DNA from: Thiotrichales bacterium
GTDB taxonomy: Bacteria > Pseudomonadota > Gammaproteobacteria > HK1
Length of the DNA: 64,000 bases
Direction of reading: 5' to 3'
NCBI GenBank assembly: GCA_026709935.1
Contig: JAPOSC010000004.1
Coordinates: forward strand, 186,789 to 250,788
Part shown: piece after piece, positions 1-9,879 of the stretch
Layout: every line of letters starts with the position of its first letter
Numbering within the stretch: the stretch's first letter is position 1
The notes under the pieces: generated by a model
Told to the model about the DNA's origin: nothing
Database searches by the model: none
What the model saw: the letters and a program-made list of their open reading frames with translations, nothing else
Made by a program: the position numbers and the translations under genes

Positions 1-2
1 GC

Positions 3-326
3 ACGACCTCGCACGAGTACTACGAGGGCGAGGATGCGCACGCCCTGCGTCGCATCATCTCCGGTTCCGCGTGGATGGTGTACGGCGCGAACGGCCTCGC
101 ATTCGCCCAAGTGGCCGGCGGATTCGTCGACGTTGCGCTCGAAGCCGGAGTCGGCGTGTACGACTACTGCGCCCTCGTTCCGGTGGTCGAGAACGCCGGC
201 GGGGTGATGACCGGGTGGCGGGGAGAGCCTCTGACCCTCGATCCCGCGCCCGGCGGGAGAATCCTGGCGAGCGGCAACCGGGTGATGCACGAGGCCGCGA
301 TGAACTGTCTGGCCGGAGCGGGCTGA
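3..326 (+). CDS. Inositol monophosphatase family protein (3' part; starts before window)
   Basis: Frame open from the window edge; TTSHEYYEGEDAHALRRIISGSAWMVYGANGLAFAQVAGGFVDVALEAGVGVYDYCALVPVVENAGGVMTGWRGEPL resembles the IMPase C-terminal half (YD..AL.P.VE.AGG..T.W.G). Confidence 0.8.
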   Translation, partial: TTSHEYYEGEDAHALRRIISGSAWMVYGANGLAFAQVAGGFVDVALEAGVGVYDYCALVPVVENAGGVMTGWRGEPLTLDPAPGGRILASGNRVMHEAAMNCLAGAG

Positions 327-519
327 GGCGCATCTCCGCCGGATCCACCATCTCCGCGCCAGCCATTCCCGCCGAGACGCCGGCCCCGAGCATTCCGCGG
401 TGGCGATGACCCCATCGAAGCGGTAGGGTGGCGGCATCTCACCGGAACGCAATCCGGGACGGACTGCCGGAGCACGCCGTCGTCGTCCCGGCGCCGGTTT
501 GCCGGATGCGGGGACTGAC

Positions 520-948
520 ATGATGCAAAGCGAAGAACTGAAGGATGTGGGCCTCAAGGCGACCCAGCCGCGGTTGAAGATCCTGTCCGTGCTGGAGCAG
601 CACCGCGACCGGCACATGAGCGCGGAGGATGTCTACCGGGCACTGATGGCCACGGACGACGACCTCGGTCTCGCGACGATCTACCGCGTGCTGACGCAGT
701 TCGAATCCGCCGGACTCGTCATCCGGCACCACTTCGCGGGGGGGCATGCGGTGTTCGAGCTCGACTCGGGCGAGCACCACGACCACATCGTATGCATCGA
801 CTGCGGCAAGGTGACCGAGTTCGTGGACAACACCATCGAGCGCCGGCAGATCACGATCGCCAAAAGGCACGGCTTCCGCCTCGCCGACCACTCGCTGGTG
901 ATGCACGGCCACTGCGATCGCAAGGACTGCGAGCACCGCGAGTGCTGA
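520..948 (+). CDS. fur: Ferric uptake regulator Fur
   Basis: LKATQPRLKILSVLEQ..HMSAEDVYRAL..ATIYRVLTQFESAGLV..HHDHIVCIDCGKVTEF, ending with a CxxxxC-type HCDRKDCEHREC. Confidence 0.95.
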   Translation: MMQSEELKDVGLKATQPRLKILSVLEQHRDRHMSAEDVYRALMATDDDLGLATIYRVLTQFESAGLVIRHHFAGGHAVFELDSGEHHDHIVCIDCGKVTEFVDNTIERRQITIAKRHGFRLADHSLVMHGHCDRKDCEHREC

Positions 949-950
949 TG

Positions 951-1003
951 TATCCGGTCCGTGAGGACCGGTATGCCTGTATCCGGTCCTTCAGGACCGG
1001 TGT
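951..1003. repeat. Two tandem short palindromes (CCGGTCC-n4-GGACCGG), period 29 bp, between fur and fbpB-like gene
   Basis: CCGGTCCGTGAGGACCGG at 954-971 and CCGGTCCTTCAGGACCGG at 983-1000. Confidence 0.8.
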
Positions 1004-1100
1004 GCTCGAACCGTTCCGTCCACTTGCAGCCTCCCCCAACTCTTCACTCGCAGACCCTGCCGAGTCCCATCGGCGCCCGGGCCCGGGACGCTGAACGCAG

Positions 1101-2852
1101 ATGAGAACGCGGCGGTTGTCGAGACGGATCCCCTGGCTGACTTGGGCGGCGCTGGTGGTGGCGGCGCTGGTCGCGGTGCCCATTCTCAGCGTCCTCTCCA
1201 GTGTCTTTCAGTCCGGTCAGGGAAACTGGCCGCATCTTGTCGAGACGGTCCTCCCCCACTACATCGCGAACAGCCTGAGCCTGATGGCGGGCGTCTCCGT
1301 CGGCGTGGTGGTCGCGGGGGTCGGTCCCGCCTGGCTCGTGGTCATGTGCGAGTTTCCCGGCCGCCGGCTGTTCGAATGGACGCTGATCCTGCCGCTCGCG
1401 GTGCCGGCCTATGTGGTCGCCTATGCGTATACGGACTTTCTTCAGGCCGCCGGCCCGTTGCAGACCTGGATTCGCGACCTGACGGGTTGGGGGGTGCGCG
1501 ATTACTGGTTTCCGCAAATTCGCAGCCTGGAAGGCGCCATCATCATCTTTTCCGCGGTGTTGATGCCCTATACCTATCTGCTTGCTCGCACCGCTTTTCT
1601 GGAGCAATCCATCAGCGTGCTGGGGGCCGCCTCGACCCTGGGGAAATCACCGTGGAACCGATTCCGCACCGTCGCGGTCCCGTTGGCCCGCCCGGCCATC
1701 GTTACCGGGACGGCGCTGGCCCTGATGGAAACCCTGGCCGACTTCGGCACGGTCGCGCATTTCGGCATCAGCACGTTCACGACCGGCATCTACAGGACCT
1801 GGTTCTCCATGGGCGACCGCGTGGCGGCGGCCCAGCTATCGAGCATCCTCGTGGCCTTCGTGTTCGCGTTGCTGCTGCTCGAGCGCTACAGCCGCCACCG
1901 GGCTCGCTTCTATCGAATCGGCGGTACGTACGAGCAGATCGAACCCGCCCGGCTGCATGGATGGCGGGCGTGGAGCGCGGCTCTGTTCTGTGCCGCACCC
2001 CTGATGGTCGGCTTCCTCGGACCGATTCTGATCCTGCTCTGGATGGCGTTGACCGCCGGCCATGATCTCTTCAGCCCGCGCTACGTCGAGCTGACCACCA
2101 ACAGCGTGCTCCTCGCGGGGGTCACGGCGATACTCGCGGTCGTGCTCGCGCTGCTCCTGTGCTACGCCGCGCGGATCGAGAAATCGCGAATGACATCGGG
2201 CGCCAACGTCATTGCCGGAATGGGGTACGCGATTCCGGGATCGATCATCGCCGTCGGCATCCTGATTCCCGTGGCGGCCATCGACAATGCGCTGAGCGCG
2301 TGGCTGGAGGCGAACTTCGGAATCAGGACGGGCCTGCTGCTCACGGGCAGCATTGCCGCGCTGGTGTTCGCCTACCTGGTTCGCTTCATGGCCGTGGCCC
2401 TGCATACCGTGCAGGCGAGCTTCGCCAAGGTGACCCCCAGCATGGAAGACGTTTCACGCACCCTGGGTCACGGACCTGTGTCCACCGCGCTTCGGGTGCA
2501 CTTGCCGATTCTCTCGGGCGGGATGCTGACCGCGAGCCTGATCGTCTTCGTCGACGTCATGAAGGAGCTGCCGGCGACGCTCATCATGCGGCCCTTCAAC
2601 TTCGATACCCTGGCGATTCAGGCCTACAACCTGGCCAAGGACGAACGGCTGACCCAGGCCGCGACCCCATCGCTGGTGATTGCGGCTTGCGGGCTCGTCC
2701 CGGTGCTGGTCATCAGCCGCGCAATCATGCAATCCCGTCCCGGCGCCAGGGCGAGCGAACGCATCCACCCCTCGGCCGCGGAAGTCTTCACCGCCGGATA
2801 CCCCGGACGCGGGGACGCGACCGCCACGGAGTCCGGAGGTGCGAACGCATGA
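1101..2852 (+). CDS. Fe(3+) ABC transporter permease (FbpB-like, two fused permease domains)
   Basis: 583 aa polytopic protein with two BPD-type permease halves (AASTLGKSPWNRFRTVAVPLARPAI; SRTLGHGPVSTALRVHLPILSGG); flanks an Fe3+ binding protein gene. Confidence 0.88.
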   Translation: MRTRRLSRRIPWLTWAALVVAALVAVPILSVLSSVFQSGQGNWPHLVETVLPHYIANSLSLMAGVSVGVVVAGVGPAWLVVMCEFPGRRLFEWTLILPLAVPAYVVAYAYTDFLQAAGPLQTWIRDLTGWGVRDYWFPQIRSLEGAIIIFSAVLMPYTYLLARTAFLEQSISVLGAASTLGKSPWNRFRTVAVPLARPAIVTGTALALMETLADFGTVAHFGISTFTTGIYRTWFSMGDRVAAAQLSSILVAFVFALLLLERYSRHRARFYRIGGTYEQIEPARLHGWRAWSAALFCAAPLMVGFLGPILILLWMALTAGHDLFSPRYVELTTNSVLLAGVTAILAVVLALLLCYAARIEKSRMTSGANVIAGMGYAIPGSIIAVGILIPVAAIDNALSAWLEANFGIRTGLLLTGSIAALVFAYLVRFMAVALHTVQASFAKVTPSMEDVSRTLGHGPVSTALRVHLPILSGGMLTASLIVFVDVMKELPATLIMRPFNFDTLAIQAYNLAKDERLTQAATPSLVIAACGLVPVLVISRAIMQSRPGARASERIHPSAAEVFTAGYPGRGDATATESGGANA

Positions 2853-2899
2853 CGGGGCGCGGTCATTTCGGCACTTTCTTGCAGAATCCCCAAAAGAAA

Positions 2900-2923
2900 C
2901 CCCGGTACGAGGCCGTACCGGGG
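2900..2923 (-). terminator. Rho-independent-type terminator between convergent fbpB-like and fbpA-like genes
   Basis: CCCCGGTAC-gaggcc-GTACCGGGG perfect stem; on the minus strand followed by GTTTCTTTTG. Confidence 0.7.
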
Positions 2924-2954
2924 TCGCTGCGTCGCGGAGTCGGTTCGAATCGGA

Positions 2955-3980
2955 TTACTGGTATCCGGCGCGATCGTAGATCTTTTGTGCCTCGGGCTGA
3001 TTCTCGCCGAGAGCGGACAGGTTCAAGGTATCGGATCTGAAGATGCCGAGCTGGGCGACGCTGTCCGACAGACCCACGCCCATGACGGCGGGATATTCGT
3101 CGTTGCCGGCGGAGAAGTACTCCTGCGCCGCGTCGCTGGCGAGATACTCCAGGAACTTGATGGCGTTCTCCCGGTTGGGCGCATGTTTGGCTACCCCCGC
3201 GCCGGAGATGTTGGCGTGCGCACCCGTCGAGCCCTGGTTGGGGAATACCCAACCAATGCGCGCCATGGCGTCATCGTCGAGACCCTTCACGTCCTTGCGC
3301 AGCGCCCGGGCGAAGTAGTACGTATTGGATACGCTCACCGCGCATTCGCCGGAGGCGATGCCGCGGAGCTGATCCGTATCCCCTCCGGCCGGGTCACGCG
3401 CCCGGTTGTTCCACACCCCTTCGGCCCATTGCGCCGCCGCCTCGCTGCCCTGGTGAGCGATGATCGAAGACAGCAGAGACAACATGTAGATGTTGCCGGA
3501 GCTGCGGGTGCAGACCATCCCCTTCATCTTGGGATCGGCGATGGAATCATAGGTCTGGATGTCCAGCGGATTCACCCGGTCCTTGTCGTAGAAGAGGATG
3601 CGGAGCCGCTGGGAGAAGCCGTACCACTTGCCGTCGGGGTGACGCAGCCATTGCGGTATGCGGGCGTTCAGCACATCCGACGTGACCGGCTGCAGGAGAC
3701 CCGCCTGGTCGGCGCGCCAGATGCGTCCCGCATCCACGGTCAGCAACACGTCGGCGGGGCTGTTGGCGCCCTCGGCCTTCATCCGCTCGATAAGGGCATC
3801 CGCCTTGTCTTCGATGCGGTTGATCTTGATGCCGGTGGCCTGCTCGAAATCGGAGTACAGCCGCTCATCCGTGTCGTAGTGGCGGGAGGAGTAGAGGTTC
3901 AGTTCCCCCGCCGCTTGCGCTTGCGTCACGGCAAGCAACGACAACCCTGCGGCGGTGGCGATCAAGCCGGAAATTCTCAT
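2955..3980 (-). CDS. Fe(3+) ABC transporter substrate-binding protein (FbpA/FutA-like)
   Basis: Signal peptide MRISGLIATAAGLSLLAVTQAQAA followed by GELNLYSSRHYDTDERLYSDFEQATGIKINRIEDKADALIERMKAEGANSPADVLLTVDAGRIW. Confidence 0.93.
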   Translation of the reverse strand: MRISGLIATAAGLSLLAVTQAQAAGELNLYSSRHYDTDERLYSDFEQATGIKINRIEDKADALIERMKAEGANSPADVLLTVDAGRIWRADQAGLLQPVTSDVLNARIPQWLRHPDGKWYGFSQRLRILFYDKDRVNPLDIQTYDSIADPKMKGMVCTRSSGNIYMLSLLSSIIAHQGSEAAAQWAEGVWNNRARDPAGGDTDQLRGIASGECAVSVSNTYYFARALRKDVKGLDDDAMARIGWVFPNQGSTGAHANISGAGVAKHAPNRENAIKFLEYLASDAAQEYFSAGNDEYPAVMGVGLSDSVAQLGIFRSDTLNLSALGENQPEAQKIYDRAGYQ

Positions 3981-4127
3981 CGGTTCACTCCTTGCGGGCT
4001 CATCATGCTGGTTGGGGCGCTCTGTGCATCGGCGTGTCTTGACGGGTTCCGCCATCCCCTTCGGTTGCGGACGGGTGTTCGGAACTCGTGCGCGGGGAAT
4101 ATAATTTTGCCATTATTCAAATGCAAG

Positions 4128-4142
4128 TGATTCTTACTTTCA
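4128..4142. promoter_or_regulatory. Fur-box-like site upstream of fbpA-like gene
   Basis: TGATTCTTACTTTCA compared with TGATAATNATTATCA; AT-rich surround within a GC-rich genome. Confidence 0.6.
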
Positions 4143-4238
4143 TTCGTAACTGGGACCAATGTGTGACCGGTCGCCGCACGGCGGCGACGATTCGTCGGGC
4201 ATCGGCTCGGGTCTGTCTGCGCTGTCCACTGCTATCCG

Positions 4239-5748
4239 TCAGATGCTCTTCAGTGCTGGGTCGCGATCGAGCTCGGAAGCCTGGCGCAGCCCGGTCACGA
4301 ACGACGAGAGGCCGGCGGTGCGCAAGGGGACGAACGGCTTGGCGGTTTGCTTGCAGAACCGCTTGGCCCGGTGGCTGGCCCGGTGGCTCACGCAGTCCAC
4401 GGGACACAGGACGACATCGGCCTGACCCAGGATGCGGCCGAGTTGCCCTTCGTGGTCCTCGATGCCGCCGTCGTGGTGGATGAACTGGCCGTTCAGCCGC
4501 TCCACGAGGGTGCGGAAATGGCTGACGATGCCGGACCGACCGCCGACGTAGGCGACCCGTCTTCCGCAGAGGTCGACCACCCGACCGCCCTCGACGACGC
4601 GGCCGCCGTCCGCATCGTCGATGCCGGTTTCCAGCATGGATTCGAGGGCGTCGCATTCGGCACTGAGCGCTTCGGCCGTCGAGCTCACGTCCCGGAGGGT
4701 GGCTTGCAGGGCGGACAGATCATGTTCCAGCGTCGACCGCCGTTGCGTTTCGGTTCGCAGCCGGCGTCCCGCTTCGTCCCGCTCCGACTCGAGCGTGGCG
4801 TTATGCGCCCGCAGCGTGCGGACGGTCTCACCGCCCTCCAGCTCGCGCAGTCGGCCCTCGACCTGATCGAGACGGCTCTCGGCCTCCTGCGCCACCTGGA
4901 GCCGGCTCGCCAGCTCTCGCTTCTCCGCCTGGTGTTCGTCGACGATGCACCGATGCGCGGTCTGGCTCTCGAACAGTCGGCGTCTTGCGGACGCGAGTTG
5001 CTCGCCCAGTTCCTGCCGTTCGCCCTCCAGGATCCGCAACCGCCGGATGTCGGCGCGGTTCGTCGCACCGGCCAGGTGCGAGAGCATGTGAACCTCTCCG
5101 AACGCCTGGACCACCAGGGTCGGGGTGGCGCGGGGGTGCGTCATGAGCGCCCAGTAGGGCCCGGGCACGTCTCCGTCCGCCAAGGCCCGCTTCCAGAGCT
5201 CGCCGACCTGCTCCGTGGATTTCGCACGACGAAACCGCTCGATCGCGGTCCGGTACTTCCGATCCAGGATCTTGTGCGTGAGCTTCGACACCCGCCCCTC
5301 CTTGGCGGAAAGCTGCACGAAGTGACCGTGAATTCGGTACTCGGTCTCGTCGGGCTCGAACCGGATGCCCGCCCTGGCGGCAATCCGGCCGAGATCGGCA
5401 AAGCTGAGGCACGTGCCGCAGATCGAGCAGTGGTATCCATCCCAGATCTCCCACAGCAGGCGCCGGCGGGAGGTCCGGGATGCGCACCGTGGGTGGAGGT
5501 TCGGGAGCCGGCCGAAATCGGAGCGTTTTGCCGCTGCGGACAAGCCGGAGGTCAGGTCGGTTCCGCCCCCGGAACCGGGTTCCCCCTCACCGGCGAGTGC
5601 ATCCGGAGCAGCATGATTATTCATGTACGGGAGGACGCTCCTCTTCGTCTTGCGCGTGCGCAATGCGTTCGCGCCGTTGCAGAGCCCCGTTTCGCAACAT
5701 CGCGCCGGCGCTTCTTCCGGGGCATGAGGAGAATCTCGAAATGTCATG
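4239..5748 (-). CDS. DUF2325 domain-containing protein
   Basis: C-terminal RRVAYVGGRSGIVSHFRTLVERLNGQFIHHDGGIEDHEGQLGRILGQADVVLCPVDCVSHRASHRAKRFCKQTAKPFVPL is DUF2325-like; central coiled coil. Start codon approximate (the ORF track opens at 5801). Confidence 0.8.
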
Positions 5749-5918
5749 GTCCGGTCTCCGTGGTGGGAGTGGATGGAGTCCGGGCTGGCTGGCGGTCGCA
5801 TGAAGGCGCGAGCGCGGGCGGCGGGCTGGGACGAAATTCAGTGGGCTGCAATCGTTGAATCGTGGCCTCTGATGCGGATGCGGGGTCGGCGCTCTTTCCG
5901 ATCATTTCGTCAGGCCGA

Positions 5919-6140
5919 TCACTTCGTCAGGATGAGCTTTCCTCTCCGGGTGTGACGCAGCCGATAGATCTCGCCGCCATGATCGATCTCCACCACGGCG
6001 CCGGAAACGAACAGGTCGGCGCTCGGAATGCGTCGCACTCCTGCATGGCGCGGGACGCCCGACGCCGGGACGGCGGGCGACGGGATGTGGCGCAGGGGTT
6101 CCGGGGCCGGCCGAGAATCGTGGTGCCTGATCATGTGCAT
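5919..6140 (-). CDS. hemP: Hemin uptake protein HemP-like
   Basis: Short protein ending in SADLFVSGAVVEIDHGGEIYRLRHTRRGKLILTK, the HemP signature; Fur box upstream. Confidence 0.8.
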   Translation of the reverse strand: MHMIRHHDSRPAPEPLRHIPSPAVPASGVPRHAGVRRIPSADLFVSGAVVEIDHGGEIYRLRHTRRGKLILTK

Positions 6141-6283
6141 CTCCGAGCCGCCGAACCGGGCGCTCCAGCGCCGCAACGGCAGTCGATGTCCAGGTGGATT
6201 GATATTCGGATGCAGTGCGTCATCACTGAGTCAGCTTGATCGGCCATGCCGGAGGAGTTCGGGGCTGAGCCAATCAGATAAAT

Positions 6284-6302
6284 AATGCGAATCATTCTTA
6301 TT
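6284..6302. promoter_or_regulatory. Fur-box-like site upstream of hemP
   Basis: AATGCGAATCATTCTTATT. Confidence 0.65.
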
Positions 6303-6368
6303 TGTATTGAAATCGCTGTCAACCCCCTTTCGTGCACCTCCTTTCCGACACGAAAGTCGCGATTCCCG

Positions 6369-7077
6369 TCAAAGCGAATTCAGAAACGCCACGAGCGCGT
6401 CCCGGTCCGGCCTCGACATCGACCGGAACGCGGCGGTCGCCCGCGTAGTGCGGCTCCTCCAGAACCACTCTGGTACCGTCATCGAACACCACGGCGCGCT
6501 CCGTGCGGGTGATGCGCACCCTCCCCTCCGCCGCCATCCCCGGCACCGCGACATCCTGAAGCTGGCGGCCGTAGATCGGCTCCGGAATCACCGCCGCGCG
6601 GCCGGAGGCAAGCAGGGCACGCTCCTCCTCCGTCCGCGGCGGAACCGAAAGCCGCAGCAGCATCGATACCGCACTGTCCTCGGCATTGACCGGAGGATGG
6701 CCACGGCCGTCTTTCAGGTGGCAACGCTGGCAGGAGCGGGCGTTGTACAGCGGCCCCAGTCCATCGGCGCTTCGGGTGGAACTGGGCGAGGACACCCACG
6801 GCCGACGAAACAGCCCGTTCCCGATCGCGAACTGTGCACGCGCTTCGAACGGAATGTTGGCGGACGGTTGAGAAAACGCGTCGCGGTCGAATCGCTTGCG
6901 GTTGGTTGCCGTGCCGCCGGAGAGACGCTCCCACCGCTCGGCGGCGTCGAATCGGGTCGCCGGCGCGAGAATTGCGGCGCGTTCGACCCGGTCGGGCGCA
7001 GCCAACGGAACCGCCGGCCCGACCGTCGCGGCGACAAGAGCAGCGACGGCCATGCTCCGCATGCGACGAGAATCCAT
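6369..7077 (-). pseudogene. Di-heme oxidoreductase (DUF1111 family), internally deleted
   Basis: N-terminal half with SCQRCH heme motif (GLGPLYNARSCQRCHLKDGRG) runs directly into the family C-terminal tail FRSMSRPDRDALVAFLNSL in another frame; middle missing. Confidence 0.75.
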
Positions 7078-7302
7078 GGTGTCAGGCACTTGTGTCAGGC
7101 GTTACGAACGCGATGGAACCCGATTCGGGACGATAGTGCCAACCAGGTCGGAGCCGATGCCGCAAATCACCCCGAATGGACGCCCCGGAGATCGGGGATT
7201 ACGACGCAACCGCGTCGCGCAGTGGCCTCCGGAGCACCAGCGGGAGTCGGTGACCGGGGGCGGGCCGCGGCCGGTGAAGCGCGGGCCCGCCCCGCCCATC
7301 CG

Positions 7303-8226
7303 CTACTGGAAGACGGCGCCCGGGTTGTCCAGGCTGTCGGAACCTTCAAGCTCGAGACTCTCGACGCCCAAGGCGACCGCCACGCGCTCGATGACGCGCG
7401 TCTGCGCCTTGAGTGCTTCCACCACGTCGCTCACCAGCGCGTTCCCCTCGGGGTTGTTCTCGCCCAGCATCTGGTCGTAAGCCATTGCCCCGGAGTCGGC
7501 CGTGTCCTTCATCTTCTGCATGGCCGCCGCGGTGGCATCGAGAGCGGTCTTCATCTCCGCGTCGAGATCCGCCATCGCCGCATTCACCAGGCCCGCGAGG
7601 CTCGCACCTTCGACCACGCTGCCGTCGATACGCTGGTAGCGCCCGTGGTAGATGTTATGGATGCCCCGGGCGTCATCGTAGTGCGAGTTGTGGGTGTTGT
7701 CGGAGAAGCAGTCGTGCTCCTCCTCCGGATCGTGGAGCATGAGGCCAAGCTGCATGCGCTCGCCGGCCAGCTCCCCGTAGGAGAGACTTCCCATGCCGGT
7801 CAGCATGACCGCCACCTGCCCCGTCGCCGACTGCTCCTTCAGCGCCGCGACCGCCTCGCCGTCCGATCCCCATGCGGCCACGATGTCTTCCAGGTCCGCG
7901 ATCAGGAGGTCGGTCGCCGCCATCAGATACGCCCGCCGTCGGTCACAGTTGCCGCCGGTGCAGCCCGCCCCCGCCATGAAGTCCGAAGCCGGACGCTGAC
8001 CGGCCCCCGGGCCGGTGCCGTTGAGATCCTGACCCCACAGCAGGAACTCGATGGCGTGATATCCGGTCGAGACATTGGCCTCCACCTCGTCCACCTCGTG
8101 CAGGGACCGCAGCAGGTCGGCATCGATGGTGGTCGCGTCGACGGTGCGTCCGGCCACCGTGAGCGTCGGGTTGGCGATGATGTTTGCGGCGTAGCATGTA
8201 GCCCGCCTCGATCCGACCGGAGACAT
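7303..8226 (-). pseudogene. Imelysin/IrpA-like iron-regulated protein, N-terminally truncated
   Basis: EANVSTGYHAIEFLLWGQDLNGTGPGAGQRPASDF...HDCFSDNTHNSHYDDARGIHNIYHG is imelysin-like; no signal peptide and no N-terminal domain; in-frame TGA immediately upstream. Confidence 0.75.
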
Positions 8227-8910
8227 TCACGTCGGACACGAAACGAGCGGCACTGCGTCACGCTCGTCTTCGCGCGGTTGGCCGCCCGGCGCATCAAGCT
8301 CGGCCTGCGCACATGCAATCCGGTGGCAGGGCGAACGGAAGAGAGTCGTGTTCTCCTCCGAACCCGCCCGGGATACGTGGGCCAGCGCATCGAACTCGGC
8401 CTGGGCGCAGACGATCTGGTGGCGAAGGGTGTGTGCGAGCGTCGGATTTTCGGATCCTGCCTCCCCGAACCGGCGTTGCTGCGCCGCAAGGCAACGGCGC
8501 CGGGCCTGGATCTGCCCGCGAAGCACCTCACCCCGTTCGGGCGGATCGAGTCGAGCGGCGGCAGACAGACGCAGCGACTCGCAGAGAATCGCGAGCGGGT
8601 GCGCGGGCTGCCCGGTGCGGTGCAGAACGAGATGCCGTAATTCGCGGTCACCGTCGGGAGTCATTTCGAGCAAGACACCGTTCAGCGGATGAGCGTCCCG
8701 ACCGGACTCATGCACCGCATGCAGCAGCCCCGCCGCGCAGTACTCGGAAATGAGTCCGTCCACCACTTCACGGGTAGGAGTCAGCCACGGCAGGCAGACC
8801 CCGCGCACCGCCTCCACGGCCTCCGATCGGCCCGATGGCCTCACGGAGAGCACCGCAAGCAGCGCGAGTCCCAGAATGTCGCGCGTCGTCGTCGAAGCAG
8901 TGGTTTCCAT
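8227..8910 (-). CDS. PadR-like winged-helix regulator with duplicated C-terminal segment
   Basis: DILGLALLAVLSVRPSGRSEAVEAVRGVCLPWLTPTREVVDGLISEYCAAGLLHAV..LLEMTPDGDRELRHLV. Confidence 0.5.
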   Translation of the reverse strand: METTASTTTRDILGLALLAVLSVRPSGRSEAVEAVRGVCLPWLTPTREVVDGLISEYCAAGLLHAVHESGRDAHPLNGVLLEMTPDGDRELRHLVLHRTGQPAHPLAILCESLRLSAAARLDPPERGEVLRGQIQARRRCLAAQQRRFGEAGSENPTLAHTLRHQIVCAQAEFDALAHVSRAGSEENTTLFRSPCHRIACAQAELDAPGGQPREDERDAVPLVSCPT

Positions 8911-8925
8911 CAGTGGCCCTCCTCA

Positions 8926-9016
8926 GACCGGAAATTTCACCGATTCGCGGAGCGAGGGCACGGAGATGATCAGTCAGATCCGCGCCCGCAGCCGTGAATC
9001 GGCGAAATGTCCGGTC
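8926..9016. repeat. Imperfect long inverted repeat
   Basis: GACCGGAAATTTCACCGATTC (8926-8946) against GAATCGGCGAAATGTCCGGTC (8996-9016), 19/21 complementary. Confidence 0.75.
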
Positions 9017-9090
9017 CAGATCGTCATGCGCTGCGACACCCATTCGCCAACGCGTGACATCGTCATTCACATGGTGGATGAGAATATAAA

Positions 9091-9105
9091 TGATAATAAT
9101 TCGCA
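9091..9105. promoter_or_regulatory. Fur-box-like site upstream of PadR/imelysin operon
   Basis: TGATAATAATTCGCA, close to TGATAATNATTATCA. Confidence 0.75.
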
Positions 9106-9361
9106 TTTGCAAGTAGTATTGCAACCCATCGGAATTCGGCGCGACATGCGCCGAGCGGGAGGATCGCGAAGGGTGGATCGGCGCCGAATGCCATCGGCCG
9201 GGCGATCCGGGGAGCGCATGGACCGGGTATACTGCTTCACGGCCTTGATGGATGGCCCCGGCTTGTAACCCAGACTTGTGGCCCAAGCCAGTTAAACGAC
9301 CGCCCGTGTCGCGCTCCGGGTGGGCTGCGACGATTCCCCTTCCCGGACATGGAGTACGCCG

Positions 9362-9832
9362 ATGAAGCCGCGCGACCCGAAGGTCATCGAACTTCTCAAT
9401 CAGGTGCTCAAGAACGAGCTGACGGCCATCAACCAGTACTTCCTGCACGCGAAGATGCTCGAGGACTGGGGCATGTCGGAGCTCGCCAAGCACGAGCGGT
9501 CGGAATCGATCGAAGAGATGCAGCACGCGGAAGCGCTCATCGACCGCATCCTGTTTCTTGACGGTCTTCCCAACCTGCAGGACCTCGGCAAGCTCCTCAT
9601 CGGGCAGGATGTGAAGGAGATCCTCGAGTGCGACCTTGCCCTCGAAATGGTGGCATTACCGGTACTGCGCGAGGCAATTGCATTCTGCGAGGAGGCGGGC
9701 GACTACGTCACGCGGCAGTTGTTCGACGGGATTCTGAAAGCCGAGGAGTCCCATGTGGACTGGCTCGAGACCAATCTCGACCTGATCGGGAAGATGGGCA
9801 TCCAGAACTACATCCAGTCCCAGACCGGCTGA
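9362..9832 (+). CDS. bfr: Bacterioferritin
   Basis: [78 protein letters not shown]. Confidence 0.97.
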   Translation: MKPRDPKVIELLNQVLKNELTAINQYFLHAKMLEDWGMSELAKHERSESIEEMQHAEALIDRILFLDGLPNLQDLGKLLIGQDVKEILECDLALEMVALPVLREAIAFCEEAGDYVTRQLFDGILKAEESHVDWLETNLDLIGKMGIQNYIQSQTG

Positions 9833-9842
9833 CCGATGCCGG

Positions 9843-9879
9843 CCGCAGCGTCCGCGTCAATCTCCCCGGGACGCTGCGG
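9843..9879 (+). terminator. Stem-loop downstream of bfr
   Basis: CCGCAGCGTCC ... GGGACGCTGCGG. Confidence 0.5.

Noticed and set aside
8227-8229. In-frame TGA between PadR-like and imelysin ORFs as a second Sec codon
   Set aside because: Flanking proteins belong to unrelated families and the imelysin N-terminal domain is missing; a stop or deletion junction is the better explanation.
6307-8640. 777-aa plus-strand ORF
   Set aside because: Antisense to DUF1111/imelysin/PadR-like genes; composition is shadow-like.
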